Notes: a model not told the origin generated them from the sequence alone. A DNA stretch of 64,000 bases from Suillus spraguei (GCA_016800925.1 JABCPU010000192.1:1-64000), one strand, 5' to 3'; shown: positions 1 through 10,359, counted from the stretch's first letter. A program made the numbers and translations.

Positions 1-705
1 ATTGAGTAGTAACTGAGAATTAGTTTGGATTTCGATTGGAGTGCCAAACCTGGATCCACATGATTCACCCTGAAAATGGTTCAATTCCAGTGTGGAGACC
101 AAGCCCAAACCTCAGCCATTTATTGTGCTGGTCAACAGCAAAGAGGTCATTGACACCAGCCACCCAGAAGCACTTCCGTTTCAGTCGTCTAGCTTTATGT
201 TCCCACACTAGGTCGGGCTCATAGGCAGCAAAGTAAGACATCATTACTGACCTAGTGTAGTTGCAATACTAAGTCTCTGATAAACCAATGAATCAGAAAA
301 AAATTACTTAGCTACACTCATGTTCTTTTCATGAAAGAGCAGGCTAATCATCTTCCATGTTCTGGCATAAGGAAACATCTGGGAAGTTGGTGACAGCTTT
401 GCGGATGGTCTCTACTGTGTGACCTTGCCGACATGAGCATTCAAGGCCCATATCCACACGAATTTGTCGAAACTTGGTGAGTCTATGATAGATTTCAGGT
501 GATTGAGTCCGCTAATATCATAATTATTATGTATGCACCCAATACCGTAGCGTTCAGTGTCAAAATGTTTCTGCAAAGCTTGGACAATCTCTTTGTCATT
601 GAGACATGTCTTCCAATAGCGCAAGATGTGAGGTGCAAGCTCATCTAAGGGTGCTAGGGTCAAGGAGAAAGTCAGAGAATGAAAGCTAGTAGACATGTCC
701 CACAC
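1..705 (-). pseudogene. Decayed integrase-core transposon protein, truncated by window edge
   Basis: Read on the minus strand, several frames together resemble the rve-like integrase-core protein common in agaricomycete genomes. The N-terminal part (about 670-520) has the motif QALQKHFDTERYGIG. A middle part (about 430-300) reads VETIRKAVTNFPDV and then MISLLFHEKNM. The part at 1-240 reads YEPDLVWEHKARRLKRKCFW, then AGVNDLFAVDQHNKW, then FGLGLHTGIEPFSG, a stop codon, and IMWIQVWHSNRNPN. The aspartate of VDQHNKW lies where the family's catalytic DDE domain begins. An in-frame stop and at least two frameshifts separate the blocks, so this copy is dead. The rest of the catalytic domain would lie left of position 1. 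The family assignment is from remembered motif order, not from a search. Confidence 0.78.
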
Positions 706-807
706 TTACATGTGGGTTTATGCTGGTTGGGCATGATGAGAGAAAACCGGCTGATGATGCTGTTATTATAACATCAAGCAATTTACGAGGTATGTAATAG
801 GAGTTAA

Positions 808-1115
808 ATGTGGATTGCCTTTTTTGTGCTGCAAACTGATCTATTCAAATTCATCGGACATATCTTTCATCTTGTGCGTTGGATCACCTCTTTCATGCTG
901 CAAACATCAGGCTTCAGCATGGTCACCAATGACTCCCTCAAATCACCTAACTTGCAAGGTACATACATAATAGGAGTTATATTTCTTATGTGGATCACCT
1001 CATTCATGCTGCAAACTATCTTTCATCTAGCATTCTTCAGATGTTCTTCGGATACGTCTTTTGTCTTGCATTCTTGCATGCATTGCATGTGGATCACCTC
1101 TTTCACAATCTGTTA
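808..1115. repeat. Degenerate tandem repeat with GTGGATCACCTC / CTGCAAAC units
   Basis: Four imperfect copies of a unit built on GTGGATCACCTCTTTCATGC followed by TGCAAAC begin near 809, 879, 989 and 1088, spaced about 70-110 bp. The open frame across them reads repeated W-ITSFMLQT-like peptides, but only because the repeat lacks stops. I see no gene here. Confidence 0.7.
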
Positions 1116-1239
1116 CGACCATGCAAAATCGGAGATTAGTAAGAAGTCCTGGTCTTACATGGGGTTGTACCGGAGGGTTGTAAAGTCAAAGGGGCTTGGC
1201 CTCAGCTCGTGTGCTGTGCCCCTTACCCGAGTATGTGCC

Positions 1240-1560
1240 CTTAATTTCAGATGAAGTCCAAAGGAGAGTTCTGGTGAAGTCCGGATGGAGAGTCCGGACG
1301 AACTCTAAGGCAGGATAGCTCGACAGAGCTCCAATGGACTTCTGGATGAGCGCGGGAATGCGCCGGAACTATTTTGGAAGGTAGGGAGTAATGGTAACCA
1401 CTACTGGAACAAGTTCCAAGTAGAACGGATGAAAGATGGACTGCTGGACAAAGTCCAGGGCAGGATAGGAGCAGAGCTCCAGAGGGAAAGATGATCCATA
1501 GATGTCAGAGAATAGGATAGGATTAATCTGGAGGACTAGGGGTCTGAAGGTCCGGAGCTC
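1240..1560. other. Purine-rich low-complexity stretch, no gene seen
   Basis: This segment is dominated by repeated GGAGAGTCCGGA / AAGTCCGGA / GGCAGGATAG words. It has no open frame with recognisable protein character. Similar words continue after the minisatellite to about 2180. Confidence 0.6.
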
Positions 1561-1795
1561 AGGGGAGCAGAGGAGCAGAGGAGCAGAGGAGCAGAGGAGC
1601 AGAGGAGCAGAGGAGCAGAGGAGCAGAGGGCAGAGGAGCAGAGGAGCAGAGGAGCAGAGGAGCAGAGGAGCAGAGGAGCAGAGGAGCAGAGGAGCAGGGA
1701 GCAGAGGAGCAGAGGAGCAGAGGAGCAGAGGAGCAGAGGAGCAGAGGAGCAGAGGAGCAGAGGAGCAGAGGAGCAGAGGAGCGGAGAAGCGGAGG
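1561..1795. repeat. 8-bp minisatellite (GAGCAGAG)n
   Basis: About 28 near-perfect head-to-tail copies of the octamer GAGCAGAG run through this stretch. A few units have lost one or two bases (near 1628, 1697 and 1780). Because 8 is not a multiple of 3, each strand can be read as an 8-residue peptide repeat in every frame, which explains the long overlapping open frames on both strands. This is not a coding gene. Confidence 0.97.
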
Positions 1796-1799
1796 AGCA

Positions 1800-2620
1800 T
1801 AGCTCTGTGGATCTTAGAGGAAGTGTTGGCTACTTGAGAGGAGTAGGTCCGGATATGGTGTAGAGATAGTATAGACTACTCTGACAAGGTCCAGAATAGA
1901 AACAGACAGTATAAGACTACCAAAGATAGAGTCGGAGGTGAAACAGATGATAGACGGAGATGGACAAAGTCCGAAAAGATTATGGGACATAGGATCAAAG
2001 CTCCAGCCTAGGAAGTGATCCCATAGGCCTGAGTCGGAAGCTTACAAGGGCCGGAGCCCAAGTGCAAGAACGGAAATGGAGTTATATAGACATGATAGCA
2101 GGATACAGAGTAATCAAAGGAATATACAGAAGTAGGAACAATAAATCAGACTAAGGTCTGCAGGAGTTGTACTACAAGTTTATATACTATAGGAGCATGC
2201 CGGAGGGTAAGTATGGATAGTCCGAGGCTATGTCTGAAGCATACAGGAACACATTAGTAAGTACAGCGGGACATAAGGCTATGAACTTGGAGATGAAGCT
2301 TGTACGATATACTTATCAAGACGGAGGCAGAGATCACCAAGAGCCAGAAGCACAGAGATACCCAAAAGCCAGAGACACAGGTATATTCTAAAAGGGGTAA
2401 TGCGCAGGTGCACAGGAATAGTTCGGATATGAACTCGGATCGGATATGGACATGGATGGATATAGATTGGAGTGGATGGGTGGATCGGATATGTGAACTG
2501 GATTGGATGGGTGGATCAGATATGTGTAGATTGGGTGTCTGGATGTCCATGGATTGGATTTGATCTAGACCTGAATGTACAGTATATGATACAATCTCTT
2601 TTATCCTCCCTCTTTCATCT
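1800..2620. other. Gene-free repeat-like region with GGAT-rich degenerate repeats
   Basis: No protein-like frame is visible. From about 2430 to 2560 short motifs such as GGATCGGATATG, GGATGGGTGGATC and GGATTGGATGGG recur in a degenerate array. The preceding 600 bp are AG-rich and carry scattered AAGTCCG words like those at 1240-1560. Confidence 0.55.
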
Positions 2621-2649
2621 GTCTTGGAGTCTGGATCCATGGAGCCCGT

Positions 2650-4185
2650 TGTAGCGAACAAAGTCACACTGACCATGAAAGTGCTGTTTTACACAAGTTT
2701 CTCATTACTGCCTACAGCGGCTACCAAGAAAACCCCTATAGCGAGCATTACCCCTTTTCGCTTCACTGGTACCATTTTCGCTCCGTGGATCCTTGCCCCT
2801 TACCAAATCTCACTACTGATGTCCTCCTGTCCATTCCATTTCCGTCTAAGATCCATTGGTGCATAGCATATTTGTTTCCACCGTTACTAAAGCTATGGCA
2901 AGACTTACCTTACCTTCCATGACACCGCTTGCTCACTGTGTGCCTCTTAGCTAAATATCTCTATCTTTCTACCATTCTCACTATGTATTCCGGCCGTTCA
3001 CAGTACATGTTAAAAAGGACTCTTCACACATTCCGGTACTTTGACTTTTCCCTCTATGGTACACATGGTACTTAGGAATTGTCACCACTACTGTCTCTAA
3101 CGGAATAAAGTCTTTCGCCGAAGTCACTATCTCTTAAGAATTGTTTTACTGCTGCATGCACCACCGCTCCTTACCGCTTTCCCGCGCTTCACTGCTTGCG
3201 CTACACTTTCCCACACTTCATCGCTACGCTTCACCGCTTGTTTTACCGCCAGTTTCCCACGCCTTACTGCACGCACTACTGCAGTTTTACCGCTCACACT
3301 ACCACTACTTTACCGCTATCTTGCCGCGCTCCACTGCTACTTTACCACTACTTTCCCACGGATCGGAGGTCACTGCTAGCATCTCGCTACCTCCAATGGC
3401 AGTCTTGCACCACAGGTTGGGCATTATTGAACTATATTAACTTAGCATTCCCTTTAGGGTCGAACATTCTTGCCTCGCAAGAGTAGCAGACTAGGTAGAG
3501 TGCAAGACTCGCATACTAGTTTAGGCCGTGGTTCATCTACAGCCCAGGCTAGATTGTATCTTTACACCGGTTTCATGGAGTCCAGATCCTCTTCAACTTC
3601 AAGTTGGGCATTCTCACTTGGTTTCAACTTAACTGATTTGGAGGTGAGCCTTATGGCGCCCTTACCTAGTATGAACAACTGACAGTCTAGTATGGTTGTT
3701 ACGAACTGGGGTGTCGTCACCAGCGACAGTGAAAAGACACAGGCGGTCTGCTGGGAAGTTCTTCAATGTCCAGAAGAGGACAAGGTGAAAGTACAAGGAA
3801 CGTGTTCCGAGTACTATCAAGGGTTTGGCCTCAAAGACGAGTCTAGGAGGTTCTGTGAGAATAGAGACTAAGGCTAAGGAGTGCTTAGACTTAGAGACGA
3901 TTCAAGACGACTTAGGTTGGAGACCTAAGCGAAGGATGTTCCAGGTAAAACCCAGTAAGATTAAAGTGAAGTATACGAGCGTAATACAACGTGCTTAAAT
4001 AGGTCAATATGTGCGCACGGATCAGGAGAGTCGTGAGAATATAAGTGCATATCCAAAGGAGGAAGGCAACTATAGTACAGATGCGTTGAGCATATGAGTC
4101 AGAGTCATGTTATGTAATGTACAAGTAAAGGAGTTGAAGGGGAAATGAATAGGGGCACGTACGATTGTAACAATGGTCATCATGA
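2650..4185. repeat. Complex dispersed repeat, copy 1 (with internal insertion)
   Basis: The unit starts at TGTAGCGAACAAAGTCAC and ends near ATTGTAACA. A second direct copy lies at 7724-9810. In this copy a block (about 3396-3700) interrupts the unit. It contains a terminal module ending CTAGATTGTATCTTTACACC (also present at 9816-9997) and a segment that recurs at 4205-4355. The outer parts, 2650-3395 and 3710-4185, align collinearly with 7724-7835 plus 8768-9375 and with 9380-9810. No transposase or reverse transcriptase is visible. The TG...CA ends are compatible with a solo-LTR-like element, but I see no matching target-site duplication, so the class is open. Confidence 0.75.
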
Positions 4186-4195
4186 CCATAGATGC

Positions 4196-4445
4196 TGGAG
4201 TCTGGATCCATGGAGTCCAGTTTCATGGTGTCCAGATCCTCTTCAACTTCAAGTTGGGCACTCTCACTTGGTCTCAACTTGACTGATTTGGAGGTGAGGC
4301 TTATCCCAGCCTTACCTTGTATGAACAACTGATGATCTAGCATGGCCATTGTGACCATAGATGCTCTCACTCTGTTCCAGCAACTTATGGCCAAAGGCAC
4401 TCTCACTTGGTCTGAGGTTACAGTATTTAACTTGTCATGTCCCAC
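4196..4445. repeat. Second copy of the 3574-3700 segment plus internal echo
   Basis: The sequence from TCCAGATCCTCTTCAACTTC through ATGAACAACTGA repeats 3580-3682 with few changes. The words GACCATAGATGCT and GGCACTCTCACTTGGTCT each occur twice here. This direct duplication flanks the right side of repeat copy 1 and directly precedes the alpha-kinase fragment. Confidence 0.7.
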
Positions 4446-4481
4446 ATCAGAATGTAAGTGTATCTTGCATTTTTATCGTTG

Positions 4482-6720
4482 ATGGCCTCTTACGAGCTTG
4501 TGTTGCAGTTCACTGAAGATGCATTTGCCAATGAAGATTGCATCTGTGAATGCTCTTCCTGTGCTGCGAAAATCCACAAGGGAGAGCCATGTTTCTACAT
4601 CGCTACAATAGTTGCCAGTCAACATGGACGCTTTGTGTGTGGAGCTTGTCGCCAACACTATGAAGGCAAAAGAGCTACATCAGTAAGGCCCACCGTTCAG
4701 CGTCCGGATGCTCAAATTATCCGACAAAACATCAATGCCACATGGTATCCGACAAAACATCAATGCCACATGGAGACCAGGTTTGTTTTCATAATTTCAT
4801 CCTTTTTCCTTTGACTAATGTGATTTCTCAGTGTTGGTTCAGCAGCCACCACGTGTAGTGGCTACTAGTGCCCCTTACAGTCATGCCAGGCCAGACATAG
4901 CTGTCCCTTCCAGCTGGCATAACAGCGGTAATGCTAACACTATGCAGTCTCTTCCTGAAGCTTACCTGGCAGCCAGTCAGCCTGGATACTCAATGAACCA
5001 TGCACAATATGGTGCTGAACGAGAACGCTGGGCTAAGCAAGCATATGCTGTCCCCCCAGCAAAGACTATTAGTTTAGACATTTCAGCTGTTCATGAAGGT
5101 GGAAATAAGAGGAAGGGTGCTTGTGGTATACCATTTGGAGTACGTAGCAGAGCGCTACATTTGTTGTATACTGATGACTTTTGAATTTCAGAACATATGT
5201 GAGGGCAAGAAAGACATTGATGTGTGCATTGTCGCACCTGGACTCATCACACTCGCCCTGGACACTATGTTGCCGAAGATACAAGCTTTCGCAGTAGGCT
5301 TTCTGTGGAACAAAGGTCAATTTATCGTTCGAGACGGTGGATGGGTTGATTTATCAAACCATCCACCACATCAACCTTACTTTTATTCACAATGTATGCA
5401 TGCAATGCACAAAGGCTCACGTGCAACAACATTCAAGTCCAAACAATTTGTATTGTATGTTGTTGTGCCCACAACTCAATGGCAGGACTATGAAACATGG
5501 CTTGATAAAGTTGAAGAGGTTCATACTTCTCAATGATACAATAACTACTTACTTACACAAAATTCCATACCCTTAGGAACGATTCAACATGCGTTCACAG
5601 CCTGAGTTCAAGTCACTCCCTGCACCTTCTGTGAGAGAGGATATCAATTCAAGCAACCTCAATATGCATTCACAGCCTGTGTCACTCCCTGCACCTTCTG
5701 TGAGAAAGGATATCAATTCCAGCAACCATTTAAGTGTAAGTGCAGCGGCTGATTCATCCACCATCTCTTCATCTGAAGTGCCAGTCAAGCAGCTCTTTCT
5801 CCGTGAGGTCGCCACTAGTTCATCGCCTCCCCTCAAAAAAAGGGTGCCTGTCAAGGTTCCCTTCCATTCTCCAGACCGAGAACACCTAAGGGAAGTTTTG
5901 CAGTCTGGTGGGAGCACAAACATGGGTGTCCAACAAAGTAAACATGTCCTGTCACTCTTGAGTTCTTCTCTGACATCACTTCCAGTGCTCACTGTAGTGC
6001 ACGAAAATATTGAATTCGTCCCGATCCCGACACGCCCACTATCAGTTATCTTAAACGACCCTCAGCTTCATGCAACCTTCCGCACAGATGCTGAACTGGG
6101 CCATAGTGGTCAGCTTATAGTTCAGACCTCCTCAAATGATATACTCGGCACTGGAGGCTTCAAAATGGCCCACCCTGGTTTCTTAATGCTTTTCTCCACC
6201 CCTGAAGATGTTCTAGGTTCACGCCCACGGCAAAAGGTTGCAGTCAAGCGACCCTTTTACAAGAATTACCCTCCAGGCAGCAGCAAAACCCCGATGAGAT
6301 TTGCAATCGGATGTTATACAATAAGTGATGAGCTTCCAAAGCTATTCAGAGAGGCAAATGTGCTATGCTGGGCGCGCGCATTGCTAACATTTTCATATGA
6401 GTACATTGACCATTGTGTTTCGGCTTCATCTGAACCTCCGCCCTTCAATATCCCTTGCTTGTGCTTTGTTGAGGCCGGTCTTGCATTATCACATGACCAG
6501 GTGCAACCCAGCCACAAATCAAAGTTGTTGGCTCAGTTGCCTCACGCTGGGTACCTCGTTGAAGAGCTCATCACCGACGAGTTCCTCAAATACATCCATA
6601 ATATGGACTGCAACCCGATGCTTGACCCAGACGAAGTCGGTTATGAAATCGCTGTGTTTCTAGCTTGCATGCAACACATACAGTATGCCAAGACTGGTGG
6701 TCTCGCTTTTATCTCTGACG
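4482..6720 (+). pseudogene. Alpha-type protein kinase, 5' part (zinc finger and catalytic core), broken by insertion
   Basis: Spliced coding segments give an N-terminal cysteine cluster (CICECSSC ... CGACRQHY, residues about 15-60), a low-complexity linker, and then an alpha-kinase (MHCK/EF2K-type) core with GTGGFKMAHPG, AVKRPFYKNY, AGYLVEELI and the tail YAKTGGLAFISD. Likely introns run from 4679, 5140-5191 and 5521-5577. The true 5' end is uncertain: a good intron (GTAAGT at 4453 to TTGCAG at 4509) could link to an exon now lost in upstream repeats. The linker contains a duplicated peptide SLPAPSVRxDINSSN (about 5610 and 5680). The reading leaves kinase homology after FISD near 6720, and the missing C-terminal module reappears at 9998-10319. 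The gene should not make an intact kinase. Substrate unknown. Confidence 0.82.
4718..4773. repeat. Perfect 28-bp tandem duplication
   Basis: A 28-bp word starting TATCCGACAAAACATCAATG occurs twice in immediate succession (4718-4745 and 4746-4773) without mismatch. It lies in the region between the zinc-finger exon and the linker exon of the broken alpha-kinase gene. Its identity suggests a recent replication slip. Confidence 0.95.
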
Positions 6721-7058
6721 AGTCCACCACCTGTTGTGCCTTCAGCACAGGAAGCAAAAGGAGTGCAAAGCACTCCTTTTGCTCCCTGGCCAAGGCTTCA
6801 TCCTCCTAATAATTATCTTCAATAATGATAATAGGTTTTGAAATAAATTATAACTTTGACCAATATTTTGAGAGAAGTAAAAGTACCACATCACCATCTT
6901 TGTGAGTTATATTGCCCATCTCATCCTCATGTCATTGCATTTGATTTTGATTTTTTTTAATTATTTACTGCAAACTATTAACTTGAATAAATCTTTTGTG
7001 TCAAGTTTTATTAGGGGGCAACAGTATTAAGTTGTCACACAACAAAATCATGCAAGTG

Positions 7059-7266
7059 TCCCATCTCCCATCTCCCATCTTGTCTCCCATCTCCCATCTC
7101 CACATCTCCTGTCTCCTGTCTTGTCTCCCATCTCCCATCTCCTATCTCCTGTCTCCGTCTCCCATCTTGTGTCTCCCGTCTCCCATCTCCCATCTTGTGT
7201 CTCCCATCTCCCATCTCCCATCTCCCATCTCCCATCTCCCATCTCCCATCTCCCATCTCCCATCTC
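7059..7266. repeat. 7-bp minisatellite (CTCCCAT)n with variants
   Basis: Roughly 28 units of CTCCCAT and variants (CTCCTGT, TTGTCTCCCAT, CCGTCTC) run head to tail. The last eight units (about 7203-7266) are nearly identical, while the left half is heterogeneous, suggesting recent expansion at the right end. The length of the unit keeps frames open on both strands; no gene is implied. Confidence 0.95.
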
Positions 7267-7723
7267 CTTTGCACTTCTTTTTGGCTTGGCCTCCTTTTTT
7301 GCTTTGCACTCCTTTGCACTCCTTTTTGGCTTCACTTTTGGCTGAACACTCCCTTTGGGCTCCCTGGCCTCAGCTCCATCCTAATAATTTCATTTTCCCC
7401 CAGGTTCAGACAACCTGTGGCAGATGACAACCCATCATTTGGTTTTACCCCAGCTTCAGACAACCCGTGGCAAATTTTTAACCCGTGTGGCGCTGCACGT
7501 GACAAAACCACGCAATCATACAATGGGAGATCAGTGTATTGAATCAGCACTCGAAAAAACCAGCGATATTTCCAAATAAAGGTTTAGCTGAGCTAAGTGT
7601 TCCTAAGCGAAAGCCATGTGAGCTAGCGAGCCAGTTTCCCACCTTTCTCCCATACTTTATAGATTATCAAGGTATATGACATCATGTAGTATCATCCATA
7701 CCTTGTAGGCTCACCGGTGTAGC

Positions 7724-9810
7724 GAACAAAGTCACGCTGACCATGAAAGTGCTGTTTTACACAAGTGTCTCGTTACTGCCTACAGCGGCTACCAAGAAAA
7801 CCCCTATAGCGAGCATTACCCCTTTTCGCTTCACCGGTGTAAAGATACAACCTAGCTTGGGCTGTAGATAAACCACTGCCTAAACTCGTATGTTAGTCTT
7901 GTGCTCCGTCTAGTCAGCTTCACTTGTAAGAACAAGAGTGTTCAACCCTAAAGGGGGATGCCTATTTAGTATGGTCAAGTTCGAGTCTAACTTATTTGCG
8001 AAACAAGTGTCGAAGTCAGCGGTAAGTTGCCGCAGTCAGCGATGATACCGCCGGAACTAGCATCGTGCTTTGCAGTGCTACCATCATTGAGATAAAGTCA
8101 GTAACAGTTGCATCTAGTGAGCGATGTCGAGCGGTGGTCTCCGCGTAGCGGTAAGGTTGCGAGCGGTGCAAAGAAACAGTAAAGAAGTCCGCGGTACTTT
8201 CAGCAGTAAAGTAGCAGAGCGTGAGAAGTTCAGTCAAAAGTAACAATCAAAGTCCAGCAGTATGCCAGCGGTAACGGAGAACGAGCGTGATGTATTATTG
8301 AGCGATAAGGGAACTTTAAAGACTATGTCCACTACTGGGTTGATCCAGAGCTAGACAATAATCCTGACCTATAGTACGTGCAATGGTGTAAAATCAGGTG
8401 CTTTATCGTGTGGGTGCTTATATCCTAATTCGTATGTACTCGGAATACTCTAGGGAGATCAGTAGCGCTGGAGTGTAGTAACGCTGCGGCACAAGGCAAC
8501 ATGTAATAACGCTTGCCGTGGAATCAGTGATAACGAACAGGAAACAAACTACGCACCAAATGGAGCTATGCAGACGCGGCAAGGACATGGAAGGACATCG
8601 GTTTGTGGAACGAGGTGCGGTAGTCGGTATGGTGTGCGGTAAGCGTGGGATGCCGCCAGTACTGCTAAAGGGGTAAGAAGGCCATGGACTAGTGGTAACT
8701 CCTGTAGACATGAGACGAGTGTCAAAATATGGGGTTTTAAGCCCAGCGCCAATATGTTCATTACACCGGTACCATTTTCGCTCCATGATCCTTGCCCCTT
8801 ACCAAATCTCGCTACCGATGTCCTCCTGTCCATTTCATTGCCGTCTAAGATCCATTGGTGTGTAGCATATTCGTTTCCACCATTACTAAAGCTACGGCAA
8901 GACTTACCTTACCTTCTGTGACACCGCTTGCTCACTGCGTGCCTCTTAGCTAAATATCTCTATCTTCTACCATTCTCACTATGTATTCCGCCGTTCACAG
9001 TACATGTTAAAAAGGACTCTTCGCACATTCCGGTACTTTGACTTTTCCCTCTATGGTACACACGGTACTTAGGAATTGTCACCACTACTGTCTCTAACAG
9101 AATAAAGTCTTTCGCCGAAGTCACTATCTCTTAAGAATTGTTTTACTGCTAAATGCACCACCGCTCCTTACCGCTTTCCTGCGCTTCATCGCTATGCTTC
9201 ACCACTTGTTTTACCGCCAGTTTCCCACGCCTTACCAGTTTACCACATGCACTACCACAGTTTTACTGCCCGCACTACCGCTACTTTACCGCTATCTTCC
9301 CACGCTCTACCGCTACATTACCACTACTTTCCCACGGAGCGGAGGTCACCGCTAGCATCTCACTACCTCTTTACAACTGGGTGCGTCACCAGCGACAGTG
9401 AAAAGACACAGACGGTCTGCTGGATTCTTACAATGTCAAAAGAAACAAGTGAAAGTACAAGAATGCGTTCCGATCAAGGTTCAGCCTCAAAACAAGTCTA
9501 AGAGTATCCCGAGAATAAACTAAGACTAAGGAGTGCTTAGACTTAGAGACGATTCAAGACGACTTAGGTTGGAGACCTAAGCGAAGGAGATTCCAGGTAA
9601 AACCCAGTAAGATTAAGTAGCGAATCTACTAAAGTACACTGTGCTTAAATAGGCCAATATGTGCGCACAGACAAGAGAGACATGGAATATAAGTGCGTAT
9701 CCAAAGAAGGAAGGCAACTATAGTACAGATGCGTTGAGCATATAGTCAGAATCATGTTATGTAAATAAAGTAAATGAAGTAAAAATGAATAGGGCATGTA
9801 TGATTGTAAC
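7724..9810. repeat. Complex dispersed repeat, copy 2 (with nested insertion)
   Basis: This is the second copy of the unit at 2650-4185, same orientation, beginning GTAGCGAACAAAGTCACGC and ending near GTATGATTGTAACA. It is interrupted at 7836-8767 by a nested insertion that copy 1 lacks. Compared with copy 1 it lacks the block at 3396-3700, going straight from the CTAGCATCTC segment to GCGTCACCAGCGACAGTG. The copies show many substitutions and small indels, so neither insertion is very recent. Confidence 0.78.
7836..8767. mobile_element. Nested 0.93-kb insertion with 7-bp terminal inverted repeats
   Basis: Copy 1 supplies the empty site (CTTCACTGGTACCATTTTCG at 2761-2780). Copy 2 has CTTCACC at 7829-7835 and resumes GGTACCATTTTCG at 8768. 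The inserted sequence begins GGTGTAA and ends TTACACC, a perfect 7-bp inverted pair. CACCGGT stands at both junctions (7832-7838 and 8764-8770) and could be the target duplication; because ACCGGT is palindromic the exact ends are ambiguous. Its first 140 bp are an inverted copy of the terminal module at 9860-9997 and 3407-3577. It encodes no recognisable protein, so it is probably a non-autonomous DNA transposon. Confidence 0.7.
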
Positions 9811-9815
9811 AACCT

Positions 9816-9997
9816 CTGACGGCAGTCTTGCACCACAGGTTGGGCATTATTGAACTATATTAACTTAGCATTCCCTTTAGGGTCGAACGCTCTTGCTTTG
9901 CAAGTGAAGCAGACTAGATGGAGTGCAAGACTCGCATACTAGTTTAGGCCATGGTTCATCTACAGCCCAGGCTAGATTGTATCTTTACACTGGTCTG
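9816..9997. repeat. Terminal module of the GGTGTAAAGATACA repeat family
   Basis: This 180-bp module is nearly identical to 3396-3577 in direct orientation and to 7836-7980 in inverted orientation. It ends TAGATTGTATCTTTACACTGG, the reverse complement of the left end of the nested element. It abuts the surviving 3' part of the alpha-kinase gene and so marks the right boundary of the composite insertion. Confidence 0.75.
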
Positions 9998-10319
9998 CTG
10001 CAGGTGGATCTGAGATCTTGTCTGACCCTCAAGTACTTACACATCCGTACGTGATTTTTTCTTTGACTTTACTATAAAGTGTGACTCATCCAGGGACTGT
10101 AGCTTGGTCAACAATGGCAAGGACGTCTTTGGGGATGGCAACATTGAACATGCAGTCAGCACATTCGAGAAGGAGCACAACTGCAACAAATATTGTAAAT
10201 GGAGTGGGTTCAAGCTAGAATGTTACGGAGCAGCAAGAGTGGGGGTGGAAACAGAAATGGAGACGGAGGCGGAGATGGGAACCAGGACAGCGGATTCTCC
10301 CCAAGATGTCTTCGAGTAG
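9998..10319 (+). pseudogene. Alpha-type protein kinase, detached 3' part (zinc-binding C-terminal module)
   Basis: The first piece reads GGSEILSDPQVLTHP, ending at a GTACGT donor near 10048. After an intron ending CATCCAG at about 10094, the reading resumes with NNGKDVFGDGNIEHAVSTF, then EKEHNCNKYCKW, then a polar tail and a stop at 10317-10319. In alpha-kinases the H-x-C-N-x-x-C module binds zinc and closes the catalytic lobe. The fragment has no start of its own and directly continues the reading lost at about 6720, 3.3 kb upstream. It is the stranded end of the same gene. Confidence 0.82.
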
Positions 10320-10357
10320 TAGGTTGGTTGATTTTCTTGGTTTGGCATCATAATCTT

Positions 10358-10359
<2 letters not shown>

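Larger units (their letters stand above)
6720..9997. mobile_element. Composite insertion splitting the alpha-kinase gene
   Basis: Kinase homology stops after FISD (about 6720) and resumes with GGSEILSDPQVLTHP (about 10008). The 3.3 kb between are repeats. From 6720 to 7050 the sequence is AT-rich, with a CTCCTTTTGCTCCCTGGCC segment echoed at about 7310-7390. A 7-bp minisatellite follows, then repeat copy 2 with a nested insertion, and finally the terminal module at 9816-9997 ending TTTACACTGGT directly against kinase sequence. No transposase gene is seen, so I infer several successive non-autonomous insertions rather than one element. Confidence 0.72.

Noticed and set aside
1369..1837. Long open frames on both strands (143 and 111 codons)
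   Set aside because: They are produced by the 8-bp minisatellite, which has no stop in any frame.
1561..7266. Possible CRISPR-like arrays
   Set aside because: The arrays are head-to-tail minisatellites without spacers, and the genome is eukaryotic.
7035..7427. Several overlapping open frames encoding SPISHLP or EMGDGRW repeats
   Set aside because: Artefacts of the 7-bp minisatellite; no start context, splice signals or family resemblance.
2650..9810. The two direct repeat copies as the two LTRs of one retrotransposon
   Set aside because: The sequence between them is a host-type alpha-kinase gene with introns, with no gag, protease, reverse transcriptase or primer-binding site.
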